A stretch of DNA of 64,000 nt from Criibacterium bergeronii (GTDB taxonomy: Bacteria > Bacillota > Clostridia > Peptostreptococcales > Filifactoraceae), in contig NZ_MBEW02000008.1 of the NCBI RefSeq assembly GCF_001693775.2, forward strand, positions 1 to 64,000, in the 5' to 3' direction. Positions 38,858 through 48,393 of the stretch are shown one piece after another. The translations under genes and the position numbers were made by a program. Below the pieces are notes generated by a model. That model did no database searches and had not been told where the DNA came from. It saw nothing but the letters and a program-made list of their open reading frames with translations. Position 1 is the first letter of the stretch. Every line of letters starts with the position of its first letter.

Positions 38858-39808
38858 TTAATTAATTTTATTTTTCATTTCCTTGCCATTTTTAAATGCC
38901 AATATATTGTCTACAGCTATCTTGCCCATTTCTTCTCTTGCCTCCACGGTGGCATTACCTATGTGAGGCGTGCATATACAATTGTCAAAGCTTAAAAGCT
39001 CCTTTGACACCTTAGGCTCAAACTCATAAACGTCCAGTGCCGCACCTGCAATTTTTTTATCTTTAATAGCATTTATTAAAGCTTGCTCAGATACTACTTT
39101 TCCCCTTGCAGAGTTGATTAAATAAGCTGTATTTTTCATCATATCAAACTGCTCAGCGTCAATCATATGAAATAACTTGTCATTATATGATAAATTTAAA
39201 GATATAAAGTCTGAATTTTTATAAATTTCGTCTTTAGTTGCAAATTTTATTGTTTCATTTTCCAGCTCTTTCTTTTGATGATTTGCATTATATAGTACAT
39301 TCATACCAAAAGCTACAGCCTTTTTAGCAAGACTTTGACCAATATTTCCAAATCCGATAATGCCAAGCGTTTTTCCATGTAGCTGAGTGCCAAGGTGATA
39401 TGTAGGTCTCCAGCCTTTAAAATTTCCTGATTTAAGCTCTGATTTTCCGCCCACAACGTCTCTTGCACAACTAAGTATTAATAAAAATGCCAGCTCAGAT
39501 GTGGAATAAGCAGAGCTTTTTGCAGGTGTATTGCATACGGATATATTATTTTTATTTGCTGATTTTAGGTCGATGTTGTCAAAGCCTGCTCCATAATTTA
39601 CTACTAATTTTAAATTTTTAGCTGAATTTATTATTTCTTCATCAATTTTGTCTGAAAGCGGGCAAAACAACACATCTACTTCAGAAATTTTATCTATTAT
39701 TTCTTGCTTAGTCAATGGCTCATTGCTATCATGGTAAGTAATTTCAAACTCATTTTCTAATTTTTTATAAATGTTATCCGGTATACTGCTGGTGATAAAT
39801 AATTTCAT
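38858..39808 (-). CDS. D-isomer 2-hydroxyacid dehydrogenase
   Basis: An NAD-dependent oxidoreductase acting on a D-2-hydroxyacid such as glyoxylate/glycerate or hydroxypyruvate; the exact substrate is not readable. The 316-aa protein has the Rossmann motif GIIGFGNIGQSLA, catalytic arginine in INSARGK, the catalytic glutamate region DVYEFEP and histidine in CTPHIGNAT. VVNYGAGFDNID is the family substrate-domain signature. AGGAG precedes the ATG. It is the promoter-proximal gene of the dehydrogenase-nadE-ATPase run. Confidence 0.93.
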   Translation of the reverse strand: MKLFITSSIPDNIYKKLENEFEITYHDSNEPLTKQEIIDKISEVDVLFCPLSDKIDEEIINSAKNLKLVVNYGAGFDNIDLKSANKNNISVCNTPAKSSAYSTSELAFLLILSCARDVVGGKSELKSGNFKGWRPTYHLGTQLHGKTLGIIGFGNIGQSLAKKAVAFGMNVLYNANHQKKELENETIKFATKDEIYKNSDFISLNLSYNDKLFHMIDAEQFDMMKNTAYLINSARGKVVSEQALINAIKDKKIAGAALDVYEFEPKVSKELLSFDNCICTPHIGNATVEAREEMGKIAVDNILAFKNGKEMKNKIN

Positions 39809-39921
39809 ACGTCTCCTATTAATTCAAAATTAATTTATATTATTTTATAGCAAAGCGATTTAAACTAATTTTAAATATACCCACTTATAATATTTTTTAG
39901 CGAAAGTATAGTCAAAAAAAA

Positions 39922-39950
39922 TTCAAATATTAAATAAACTGTGCTATAAT
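39922..39950 (+). promoter_or_regulatory. Candidate promoter of the tsaE-to-apbE run
   Basis: TTCAAA (39922-39927) and TATAAT (39945-39950) are 17 nt apart, with TG one base before the -10 (extended -10). It lies 46 bp upstream of the tsaE start, in the 187-bp divergent gap shared with the dehydrogenase gene. Confidence 0.65.
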
Positions 39951-39995
39951 ATTATAAATCCCAATAAAATTTAATAATATATCACGGAGAGTTCA

Positions 39996-40472
39996 ATGAA
40001 AATTGTACTGAAAAATGAACTTGAAACTTCTGATTTTGGACAACAATTAGCAAATTTAGTCCAAATCCCATCATGTATAGCTCTTGTTGGTGAGATGGGT
40101 TCAGGCAAGACTGTGCTGACTAGAAATTTTATAAAAGCAATTGCTAATCAAGATGATGTAGCTAGTCCTACTTTTAATATTGTAAATGAATACAATTTTG
40201 ACGGCAAAAAAATATATCATTTTGATTTTTATAGATTAGAGTCCGAAAATGAGTTATATAATGTTGGTTTTGACGAATATATATCAGATAAAAAAGCAAT
40301 CACAATAATTGAATGGGCAGACAAATTCCCTGAAATACTTCCTAAAGAAAAAATTGTAATTCAGTTTGAAAAACAAAATGATTTAAGAATACTTCAAATC
40401 ACTTCCAGTCAAAAAAATTCTGAAACTTTTTACAGCAAGCTTAAAGAACTTGCATATTATACAGATTTATAA
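39996..40472 (+). CDS. tsaE: TsaE, tRNA t6A biosynthesis ATPase
   Basis: TsaE is the ATPase of the TsaB-TsaD-TsaE complex that makes N6-threonylcarbamoyl-adenosine at position 37 of ANN-decoding tRNAs. The 158-aa product has the P-loop GEMGSGKT (32-39), SPTFNIVNEY and HFDFYRL, all family hallmarks, and an IIEWADKFPE segment. CGGAGAG precedes the ATG. It is 24 bp upstream of tsaB. TsaD is not in the window. Confidence 0.96.
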   Translation: MKIVLKNELETSDFGQQLANLVQIPSCIALVGEMGSGKTVLTRNFIKAIANQDDVASPTFNIVNEYNFDGKKIYHFDFYRLESENELYNVGFDEYISDKKAITIIEWADKFPEILPKEKIVIQFEKQNDLRILQITSSQKNSETFYSKLKELAYYTDL

Positions 40473-40496
40473 ATTTATTTAGATGGAGAAATAAAA

Positions 40497-41222
40497 TTGA
40501 ATATTTTATCTATAGATACATCCTCAAACACCTTGTCTATAGCTATTAAATCCAATGATGAGATTTTAGGTGAGCTGGATTTAAATTCCGGCTTAGTCCA
40601 TTCTACTACTCTTATGCCGGCGATGGAATATTTATTTAAGCTTACAGGCTTTGATAAAAAAGACTTGGATTTAGTAGCAGTATGTATCGGTCCGGGCTCT
40701 TTTACAGGGATAAGGATTGGTGTCGCCACGGCAAATGCTATGGCACTTGGTCTTGGCATAAAGGTTGTGGGAGTTTCATCATTAAAAGTCTTGGCTATGA
40801 ACCATAGATATTCAGATGCTATTATAATACCTACAGTAGATGCTCAAAGAGAAAGCGTGTATACTTGTATTTATGAACCCAACGATGGCACATTGACTGC
40901 AGCTTGTGAAGAAAAAGTAGTTAAGATAGAAAACCTTATTGAATATATTAAAGGTTTAGATAAAAATGTTGTTTTATCAGGATATTTATTAGAAAATTTA
41001 GAAGATTACAAGCTAAATAATCTGATAACCGTTTCTCCTGAGGATAACTTTATTAAAGCGTCAAATATATGTATTTTAGCAGAAAAACAGTATTTGGAGC
41101 AAGAAAAAGAACAGCAAGCTTTTGCCCAGCCAAAATATATACAAAAATCTCAAGCTGAAGAAGTGTATGAGAAAAAATTTGGTGAGCAAAATAAAGAATT
41201 TATAAAGAAAAATTTAATATAA
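40497..41222 (+). CDS. tsaB: TsaB, tRNA t6A scaffold protein (TTG start)
   Basis: TsaB is the inactive ASKHA-fold partner that supports TsaD in t6A synthesis. The 241-aa product opens NILSIDTSSNTLSIAI and contains the family signature CIGPGSFTGIRIGVATANAMA. It starts with TTG at 40497, since GGAG lies 8 nt upstream and no nearby ATG would keep the first beta strand. The C-terminal part is lysine- and glutamine-rich, as is usual. It sits between tsaE and the beta-lactamase-fold gene. Confidence 0.95.
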   Translation: MNILSIDTSSNTLSIAIKSNDEILGELDLNSGLVHSTTLMPAMEYLFKLTGFDKKDLDLVAVCIGPGSFTGIRIGVATANAMALGLGIKVVGVSSLKVLAMNHRYSDAIIIPTVDAQRESVYTCIYEPNDGTLTAACEEKVVKIENLIEYIKGLDKNVVLSGYLLENLEDYKLNNLITVSPEDNFIKASNICILAEKQYLEQEKEQQAFAQPKYIQKSQAEEVYEKKFGEQNKEFIKKNLI

Positions 41223-41246
41223 TATGAGCAGCGAATTTCTATTTAA

Positions 41247-42104
41247 ATGAATAACAAAACCAAACTAATTTTAATTCTGATTTTAGCATCATTTTTATTA
41301 TATACTTATAATTTTATATATAGGATTTTTTCTCCTCCACATTTAGAGGTGCATTTTATTGATGTCGGTCAAGGCGACAGCACACTAATAATAGCAGACG
41401 ATGGTAAAACCATGCTAATCGACTCCGGTTTAGATGTGATGTCAGACAGACTAATCGGATATATATCTAATTTGAATATCAAAAAAATTGACTATCTTAT
41501 CGCAACCCATGCTGACGCAGACCACATCGGTGCTATGGATAAAATAGTAGATTACTTTGATATAGGGTATTTTTCAATGCCAATTTTTCAAAGTAATAGC
41601 ATTGAATATAAGGAATTGGCAGACAGCCTAAGCAAAAAAAATATAAAGCTAACTCCTATACAAAGAAAAGACAGCTTTACAATGGATAATTTAAAATTTA
41701 CTGTTTTAAATCCAGACGGTAATAATTTAAGCTCCGACACCAACAGCCAATCAATTGTTTTAAAAATGGATTATGGAAATGTTTCAATGATGTTTATGGG
41801 AGATGCCGGTATAGCAATCGAGGACGAGATTTTATCAGCTTTTCCTAACATAAAGGCTGATGTTTTAAAGCTTGGCCATCATGGTAGCTCTACATCCAGC
41901 AGTGAATACTTTGTAAAAAGAATAGCACCAAAATTCGCTGTCATATCATGTGGCATCGATAATAAATACAATCACCCGTCACAAATCGTATTAAATGTCA
42001 TAAAAAAACATAATATAGGCTATTTTCGTACTGATAAACAAGGAAGTATAGTCCTTAAAGTTCATAATTCAAAAATTTCATCAAATATAAAACCCATTTA
42101 CTAA
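41247..42104 (+). CDS. Membrane-anchored ComEC-like metallo-beta-lactamase
   Basis: A 285-aa protein with one N-terminal transmembrane helix (about 6-24) and an extracellular metallo-beta-lactamase domain similar to the C-terminal domain of competence protein ComEC. Motifs are HFIDVGQGDSTLI, the metal site THADADHIGAM, MFMGDAG and LKLGHHGSSTSSS. Such stand-alone proteins may act as nucleases or nucleotide phosphodiesterases outside the cell, but the substrate is not known. It lacks the channel domain of full ComEC. Its place between tsaB and rimI shows no functional link. Confidence 0.87.
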   Translation: MNNKTKLILILILASFLLYTYNFIYRIFSPPHLEVHFIDVGQGDSTLIIADDGKTMLIDSGLDVMSDRLIGYISNLNIKKIDYLIATHADADHIGAMDKIVDYFDIGYFSMPIFQSNSIEYKELADSLSKKNIKLTPIQRKDSFTMDNLKFTVLNPDGNNLSSDTNSQSIVLKMDYGNVSMMFMGDAGIAIEDEILSAFPNIKADVLKLGHHGSSTSSSEYFVKRIAPKFAVISCGIDNKYNHPSQIVLNVIKKHNIGYFRTDKQGSIVLKVHNSKISSNIKPIY

Positions 42105-42124
42105 TTTTATGTATACGAGATAAA

Positions 42125-42580
42125 ATGAAAGCTACAAAAAATTTTATAATAAGAAAAATGGAGTCTGAAGATGTCCCTCAGGCTCATGAAATAGAAAAAA
42201 AATGCTTTACTGACGCATGGTCACCAAATTTATTATACAAAGAATTAGAAAATGGCCTAGCCTATTATGTAGTAGTAATGGATGGCGAAACAATGGCTGG
42301 TTACCTTGGAGTGTGGTTTATAATGGATGACACTCAGATAATGAGTATTGCAGTAGAGCCGTCATATCAAGGACAAGGCATAGGCAATCTCATGATGGAG
42401 CATTTGCATGAGGTATCTGAGCAAAAGGATATATTTACCATGAGCCTAGAGGTCAGAGTTTCTAATTATAAGGCAATAAATTTGTACGAAAAATTCGGCT
42501 TTGAAATAATCACCACAAGAAAACAGTACTATCAGGACAACAAGGAAGATGCGTATATAATGTATAAATACCTTAGATAA
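42125..42580 (+). CDS. rimI: RimI-type N-terminal acetyltransferase
   Basis: A GNAT-family acetyltransferase, best matched by RimI, which acetylates the N-terminal alanine of ribosomal protein bS18. The 151-aa product has FIIRKMESEDVPQAHEIEK, the acetyl-CoA loop VEPSYQGQGIGNLMM, and LEVRVSNYKAINLYEKFGF, all typical. Co-location with tsaE and tsaB is the common tsaE-tsaB-rimI cluster, here interrupted by the metallo-beta-lactamase gene. Confidence 0.93.
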   Translation: MKATKNFIIRKMESEDVPQAHEIEKKCFTDAWSPNLLYKELENGLAYYVVVMDGETMAGYLGVWFIMDDTQIMSIAVEPSYQGQGIGNLMMEHLHEVSEQKDIFTMSLEVRVSNYKAINLYEKFGFEIITTRKQYYQDNKEDAYIMYKYLR

Positions 42581-42590
42581 GGAGTAGATA

Positions 42591-43196
42591 ATGAAATTAA
42601 TTTTGGCTTCGTCTTCACCTAGACGCATAGATATTATGAATATTATGTCAAATAATTATACAGTAATGCCCAGCAAGATTGAGGATAGCTTGATACTGAG
42701 CTCTACAGTTAGAATAAATACCATGGTCAGTGCATTTATGAAAGCTCAGGATGTATTTGAGCAGGCTATAGCAAAAAATATAGCTCCTAACAACGAATTA
42801 GTAGTTATTGGAGCAGATACCGTAGTATCCATTGGCGATTTCCAATTTGGCAAGCCAAAAAATGAAAATGACAGCTTTAAAATGCTAAAATCCTTGTCAG
42901 GCAAAAGTCATGAGGTGACTACAGGCTACGCTATAATCTCTTCAAATAGTAAGTATGTAGATTGTGTAAGTACAAAAGTAGAGTTTAAAGCTTTGGACGA
43001 TGATACCATAAAAAAATACATCGAGTCAAAAGAAGGCATTGACAAAGCAGGTTCATACGCAATACAAGGTCTTGGCTCTGTACTTGTCAAAAAAATAGAG
43101 GGTGACTACGACAATGTTGTAGGATTACCAATTTCGGCAATCTATGACAAATTAAAAGAAAAATTTAAAATAGATTTACTATCCGCAGAGGTATGA
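42591..43196 (+). CDS. maf: Maf-family nucleotide pyrophosphatase
   Basis: Maf proteins hydrolyse non-canonical or excess nucleoside triphosphates such as dTTP and UTP and affect septum formation. The 201-aa product starts LILASSSPRRIDIM, with catalytic-site segments VVIGADTVVSIGD, FGKPKNENDSFKMLKSLSG and DKAGSYAIQGLG, all in family order. AAGGAG precedes the ATG. It is followed by radC, mreC and mreD, the classical maf-radC-mre order of Firmicutes. Confidence 0.95.
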   Translation: MKLILASSSPRRIDIMNIMSNNYTVMPSKIEDSLILSSTVRINTMVSAFMKAQDVFEQAIAKNIAPNNELVVIGADTVVSIGDFQFGKPKNENDSFKMLKSLSGKSHEVTTGYAIISSNSKYVDCVSTKVEFKALDDDTIKKYIESKEGIDKAGSYAIQGLGSVLVKKIEGDYDNVVGLPISAIYDKLKEKFKIDLLSAEV

Positions 43197-43197
43197 T

Positions 43198-43890
43198 ATG
43201 ACAAAAAAAGAAGTCATAAATCCTCAAATGGAGGTTGATTTTAAACCAAGAGAAAAGTTAATAACTTCCGGTAGCTCTTACCTCACAAATGTCGAATTAT
43301 TAGCTATACTATTAGATACCGGTACAAAAGAGCAAAACGTATTGCAATTAGCAGACGAGCTACTTCATTTTGCAGGAAGTATTAATAATTTGCCAAAACT
43401 TGATGTAAAAATGTTACAAAAAGTAAAAGGCGTTGGTCCTGCCAAGGCTTGCAAAATTGTAGCCTCTATGGAATTGGCAAGCAGAGCTTTAAAATCCGAC
43501 CTGTTGGAGATGCCACAAATAACCAGCCCAAGCAAAGTAATAGATTATTTTAAATATGAGCTTAGCTCATTAAATGTAGAAATAGTAAAGCTGGTTTGCC
43601 TAGATGCAAAAAACAGAATTACATTTTCAAAAAACATAACCAAAGGCACAACAAATATGTCTTTGGTATCAGTAAAGGATATATACAAAGAGGCTATGCT
43701 AAGAGATGCCTGCGGTATAATTGTAATACATAATCACCCCTCAGGAGACCCTACTCCAAGCAGGAATGATATTGACGTGACCAACAATCTCAAAAAAACC
43801 GGAGAAATAGTTGGAATACCACTTATAGACCATCTTATCTATGGTTGCTCTGATAAAGTGTATAGTTTCATGAAAGAAGATACAATCTGA
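43198..43890 (+). CDS. radC: RadC-family JAB1/MPN domain protein
   Basis: RadC proteins have a helix-hairpin-helix domain and a JAMM metalloprotease-like domain; their biochemical role is uncertain. The 230-aa product begins PREKLITSGSSYLTNVELLAI, has the HhH segment LQKVKGVGPAKACKI, and the JAMM motif HNHPSGDPTPSRND (H178, H180). The start follows the maf stop by 1 bp. It is in its usual place before mreC. Confidence 0.95.
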   Translation: MTKKEVINPQMEVDFKPREKLITSGSSYLTNVELLAILLDTGTKEQNVLQLADELLHFAGSINNLPKLDVKMLQKVKGVGPAKACKIVASMELASRALKSDLLEMPQITSPSKVIDYFKYELSSLNVEIVKLVCLDAKNRITFSKNITKGTTNMSLVSVKDIYKEAMLRDACGIIVIHNHPSGDPTPSRNDIDVTNNLKKTGEIVGIPLIDHLIYGCSDKVYSFMKEDTI

Positions 43891-43906
43891 AAAAGGAATA
43901 TTATAG

Positions 43907-44749
43907 ATGATTTCTAAAATTTTAAAATTCATTTCCAAATATAAAGGGCAAATTGTTTTTTTTGTAATTTTGCTCTCACTAGTTGCAGTATTAATCAATT
44001 CTGTTAAAAATGATAGAGCCCCAAAGTTTAATTTGTCTTTGATGAATGTTTTAGGCGGATTGTCTGAACCAATCGCCAACATAAAAAACGGTATTACCGG
44101 TGAAAATGACTCCAGTGAAATAGAAAAATTAAAAAAAGAAAATGAAAACCTTAGACAAGAATTAATCACCGCCCAACTAAATAGAAATCAGCTTGATGAT
44201 TTAAATGCACTAAAGGCTTCATTGGGATATGTCGAAGACAAAACCTCAGAACCTCCAATAAGTGCAAAGGTTATAGCCAAAAATGATGGGATTTACTTAA
44301 AATCCTTTACTATTTCTGCCGGCTCAGCAAATGGAGTAAAAAAAGACTCAATAGTTATAAATGGACAAGGTCTTATAGGTAGAGTCTACAATGTTGCTCA
44401 AAACTATAGCAAGGCAGTTTCAATTATTGACCAAGACTCTCCCGTAAGCTTTCAAATACTTGATAGCTCTAGTGATACAGGTATGCTATCTCAGGACTCA
44501 TCAAATATTAAGATAGAAAAAGAGAGTTATATTAAAGGCTATATGTTCAATATCAATTCTCTAGTTAAAGTTGGAGATACAGTGGTTACTTCATCATTGG
44601 GGCTTTACCCTGAGGGAATACCTATAGGTAAAATTGTGCAAATTGTCCCTGATGAAAAAAATCTTTTGAAATATGTTGTCGTAGAGCCATTTGTAAATTT
44701 AAAAAAAGTAAACGATGTGCTCATTTTTAACAAAAAGAATTTAGATTGA
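43907..44749 (+). CDS. mreC: MreC cell-shape protein
   Basis: MreC is a bitopic elongasome protein that activates PBP2-RodA during lateral wall growth. The 280-aa product has one N-terminal transmembrane helix (about 14-30), an extracellular coiled coil (about 65-105) and the beta-rich domain with VIAKNDGIYLKSFTISAGSANG, GLIGRV and GDTVVTSSLGLYPEGIPIG. AAGGAAT precedes the ATG. MreB is not encoded next to it, unlike in many Firmicutes. Confidence 0.95.
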   Translation: MISKILKFISKYKGQIVFFVILLSLVAVLINSVKNDRAPKFNLSLMNVLGGLSEPIANIKNGITGENDSSEIEKLKKENENLRQELITAQLNRNQLDDLNALKASLGYVEDKTSEPPISAKVIAKNDGIYLKSFTISAGSANGVKKDSIVINGQGLIGRVYNVAQNYSKAVSIIDQDSPVSFQILDSSSDTGMLSQDSSNIKIEKESYIKGYMFNINSLVKVGDTVVTSSLGLYPEGIPIGKIVQIVPDEKNLLKYVVVEPFVNLKKVNDVLIFNKKNLD

Positions 44750-44760
44750 GTGGTATAAAT

Positions 44761-45243
44761 ATGAAAAATATTATAATTCTAATAGTTGGCATATTTATAG
44801 CAATCCTTACTGCTACAGTTTTGAATTTTTTTGATTTACTCTCACAACCGGACTTTCTCATGATATTTATATTCTTGGTCTGCTTGTATTCAAAATCTCA
44901 AGATACCCCACTTATAATTATAAGCTTAGTGCTTGGAATTATATATGATATTTTAATTGCAAGGTATCAAGGATTTTACAGCATTAGTTTTTTCTTGACT
45001 GCTGTAGCTCTAACATATCTCAAAAACAAATTGCTAAGAGATAAGCTTTCAGCAGTATTTTTTGTATGCTTTACTGTACTTATAATTAATGCAATATATA
45101 GAACAATTTTTTCAATATATCCTTACTTTAATTTGATTATCTCAAATAAATTTATTATATCTAATATCCAATTTATACTATCTAATTCAATAGTGCTTTA
45201 CCTAGCACTTTTAATAACAATAAAAGCAGTAAAAATAAGGTGA
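44761..45243 (+). CDS. mreD: MreD cell-shape membrane protein
   Basis: MreD is a small polytopic partner of MreC in the elongasome. The 160-aa product (from ATG 44761) has five or six hydrophobic helices. The internal LVLGIIYDILIARYQGFYSIS segment, with its conserved glycine and aspartate, matches the family. The frame opens five codons earlier at a TTG overlapping the mreC stop; both are possible, and I prefer the ATG. It lies 4 bp before the PBP2 gene. Confidence 0.88.
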   Translation: MKNIIILIVGIFIAILTATVLNFFDLLSQPDFLMIFIFLVCLYSKSQDTPLIIISLVLGIIYDILIARYQGFYSISFFLTAVALTYLKNKLLRDKLSAVFFVCFTVLIINAIYRTIFSIYPYFNLIISNKFIISNIQFILSNSIVLYLALLITIKAVKIR

Positions 45244-45247
45244 TTAA

Positions 45248-48200
45248 ATGCTATCAAAAAGGTTGATGTATATACTGAGGTTCATAATATTTATATGTAT
45301 ACTACTATGTCTTAGGATACTTTATCTCAACGTTGTTGAGGGCGAATATTATGAAAATATAGAAAAAAGTAGCATATATAAAAATATTGTCATTCCAGCT
45401 CCAAGGGGAGAGATTAGAGATAAAAACGGAATACTTCTAGCTGGAAGCAAACCCGTCTTTACAGTGAGTATAAATAAAAATGACAATATCACAAAAGAAG
45501 AATTCAATGATGTTGCTCTAATCTTGTCAAAAATCCTAGTAAAAAATAATGAAAATATAGAGGACTCTTTTCCAATAAAGCTTGAAAACGGCAATTTTAC
45601 CTATAGCTTTGACGAGCAAGTTGCAAAATGGAAGACTGAAAATGGTATTGCCCTTGACGCTAATGCAAAGACAGCCTTTTACCAAGTTGCTCAAAATTTT
45701 ATAGATACTAATCCATCCTACGGCTTAACTAAAGACTCAGACCCAATAGTGTTGCAAAAAACACTTAACGACTGCGGTATATACCCCCCTATTTCCATAA
45801 AAGATGGTTTTGAATTTACAAAAACAGCAGAAAAAAATGCGTGGCTATACAAATACGGTATAAAAGATAAAAATACCTCCGCAAAGGATGCCTTTGCAAA
45901 ATTAAGAAAATCAAGAAATATCAAAGAAGAACTATCAGATGTTGATGCTAGATATATTTTATCTATGAACGATGCCATCGTTTCAAAAGCCTATCTTCAA
46001 TACGAACCTGCTGTTATAGCAAAAGACATCAGCCAAAAAACTGTTTCGTCCATTATGGAACGCAAGGTCGAACTAAAAAATGTAACTGTTCAGGCTGAGC
46101 CATTGAGATATTATCCACAAGGCACTCTAGCCGCTCATATCATAGGACAAATAGGTAAAATTTCTTCTAGCGATGAAGATTTACTAAAAGACGAAAGATA
46201 CTCAAAACAAGACTATGTAGGAAAGTCCGGCATAGAGCTATACTACGAAAGTCAATTAAAAGGTGTTAGTGGCTATGAAAAGGTCTTAGTTGACTCAGTC
46301 GGCAAAAAAATTTCTAACATCGACAGCAAGGAAAGCTACCCCGGAAATTCCGTATACCTATCAATAGATGCAAAACTGCAAAAAGTTGCCGAAGACTCAT
46401 TAAAAAAGACCCTTGAAAAATTACAAACCGGCGGAGTATATGACAGCACATGGGGCAATGTAAAAATGAGAGGTGCTAATAGAATATACAATCATGCCAC
46501 ATCAGGTGCAATTGTCGCCTTAGATGCAAAAACTGGAAAAGTTTTAGCAATGGCAAGCTACCCTGCTTATGACCCGAATATTTTTACAGATTATATGACA
46601 ATAGACGAATATAATTCACTGCAACCCGAAAATCCAAATGACCCACTTTCTGCAAAGCCATTATTAAATGTAGCTACCATGACCGCAGTGCAACCGGGTT
46701 CAACCTTTAAAATGATTAGTGCCCTAGCAGCCTTAGAAAACGGATTGTCGCCAAACTATATCATTCAAGATAAAGGTGTAATTTCTATAGCCGGAGTCCA
46801 ATTTAAAAACTGGTTGTATGGTGAAAACAGAGGTCTGCAAGGTCCTGAAAATGTTATAACCGCAATAAAAGACTCCAACAACTACTTCTTCTTTTGTATA
46901 TCTGTAGCATATAATTACGCCAAGGATGAGCCAATACCTATGGGCGACATGAAAAATGGTATGAAAATTATTGATATGGCGAAAAAATTTGGCTTAAATG
47001 AAAAAACAGGCATAGAAATATTTGAAACAGCCGGCAGCGTTCCTGACCCTTATGAAAAATATAGACAACAAATAGCTAGAATGAAAAAAGACATTTCATC
47101 AAAAATGCTAGAGGCTTATAAAGACATAACCATTGAAAATAATGAGCAGGAATATAATAAAAGGCTTGAAGAAATAACCTCTTGGGCAGACGAAAATCCG
47201 TCAAGAGCTGAAATTATTAAAAGATTAAGCAAGCTAAATGTAAAAAATGAGCTGTTGGAAGAAATAGCCGACCTATTAAAATACACTTACTTTAACAATG
47301 CTCAGTGGTCTACCGGTGACATTTTCAATATGTCAATCGGGCAAGGCACTCATAGATATACACCTATTCAAATAGCAAGATATATCGCCGCAGTAGCCAA
47401 TGGTGGATATTTAAATAAAGTAAGTGTCATTGATAAGGTAGAAAATAAAAAAACCGGTGAAATTACAAAAGTTGAACAACAGTCACAAAAAGTCGAATTA
47501 AACAATCCTCAAAACTTTGACTATGTTAAACAAGGTATGCTACTAGTTACAGAGCAAGGCACAATAAAAAATATCTTCTCAAATTTCCCAGTAAAAATCG
47601 CCTCAAAGACAGGTACAGCAGAAACTCAGGGTAAAATTCCTACTAAGGACGAAGTCGGATACTATATGTCTCACCTTAGAGATTATGGTGTTAATAAGAA
47701 AGACGTAATAAATTTATCAAATAAATTAGCGGCTGAATATAACAACGCCTACAGCAAACAATATTTCATACAAATGGCTATTCTTGAATTAAATCCAAAA
47801 ATGACTATAGATAAGCTAAATAGATTTAAAGAACCTTACGCCGACTTTTCGTGGTTTGTAGCTTACGCACCTTATGATGACCCACAAATCGTAGTAGTAA
47901 CATTTTTAACTCAAGGCGGTAGCAGTACCTTTGCAACACCTGCCACTAGAGATGTAATCGCTCAATACATGGGCATATACGATAAACCGGTAATCTTAAA
48001 CGATGAAAAAGAAAGCATTAAAATTAAATCTGAACAAGAGTCCAATAACACCAATGTGCTAAAACAAGAGGAATTACCTATAGAAAACATCTATTCTCAA
48101 AGTAGTCAACAAGTAAATAGAAATATACCAACTACACCTGTCAGACAAAATAAACCTATAGCTCCTGAAATCCCGGTGCAAGAGCCTGATTTACCAGCCG

Positions 48201-48367
48201 AAATTGTACCAACAGAAGTACCGGTAGAAAATTCACCAGCTCCTGAACAGCCAGCTCCAGCTCCTGAAACTCCACTAGAAGAAACCCATCCCGCACCTGA
48301 GCCTGTCCCTTCACCTGAACCAGCACCTACACCTGATACAAATACAAGTGAAAGTCCAATTTTTTAA
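45248..48367 (+). CDS. mrdA: Class B penicillin-binding protein 2, extended form
   Basis: PBP2 is the transpeptidase that crosslinks peptidoglycan during elongation. The product has one N-terminal membrane helix (about 9-27), the pedestal dimerisation domain and a transpeptidase domain with S485-x-x-K488 in QPGSTFKM, S543-N-N and K787TGT. At 1039 aa it is far longer than the usual 600-750. The SxN-to-KTGT interval is 242 residues, with a charged helical insert near 605-675. A second insert of about 75 residues separates KTGTAE from FSWFVAYAPYDDPQ. The last 80-odd residues are a proline/glutamate-rich tail. Its context after mreCD supports an elongation role. Confidence 0.95.
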   Translation: MLSKRLMYILRFIIFICILLCLRILYLNVVEGEYYENIEKSSIYKNIVIPAPRGEIRDKNGILLAGSKPVFTVSINKNDNITKEEFNDVALILSKILVKNNENIEDSFPIKLENGNFTYSFDEQVAKWKTENGIALDANAKTAFYQVAQNFIDTNPSYGLTKDSDPIVLQKTLNDCGIYPPISIKDGFEFTKTAEKNAWLYKYGIKDKNTSAKDAFAKLRKSRNIKEELSDVDARYILSMNDAIVSKAYLQYEPAVIAKDISQKTVSSIMERKVELKNVTVQAEPLRYYPQGTLAAHIIGQIGKISSSDEDLLKDERYSKQDYVGKSGIELYYESQLKGVSGYEKVLVDSVGKKISNIDSKESYPGNSVYLSIDAKLQKVAEDSLKKTLEKLQTGGVYDSTWGNVKMRGANRIYNHATSGAIVALDAKTGKVLAMASYPAYDPNIFTDYMTIDEYNSLQPENPNDPLSAKPLLNVATMTAVQPGSTFKMISALAALENGLSPNYIIQDKGVISIAGVQFKNWLYGENRGLQGPENVITAIKDSNNYFFFCISVAYNYAKDEPIPMGDMKNGMKIIDMAKKFGLNEKTGIEIFETAGSVPDPYEKYRQQIARMKKDISSKMLEAYKDITIENNEQEYNKRLEEITSWADENPSRAEIIKRLSKLNVKNELLEEIADLLKYTYFNNAQWSTGDIFNMSIGQGTHRYTPIQIARYIAAVANGGYLNKVSVIDKVENKKTGEITKVEQQSQKVELNNPQNFDYVKQGMLLVTEQGTIKNIFSNFPVKIASKTGTAETQGKIPTKDEVGYYMSHLRDYGVNKKDVINLSNKLAAEYNNAYSKQYFIQMAILELNPKMTIDKLNRFKEPYADFSWFVAYAPYDDPQIVVVTFLTQGGSSTFATPATRDVIAQYMGIYDKPVILNDEKESIKIKSEQESNNTNVLKQEELPIENIYSQSSQQVNRNIPTTPVRQNKPIAPEIPVQEPDLPAEIVPTEVPVENSPAPEQPAPAPETPLEETHPAPEPVPSPEPAPTPDTNTSESPIF

Positions 48368-48393
48368 TAAAACTATTTTGCAAAGAAGATACT

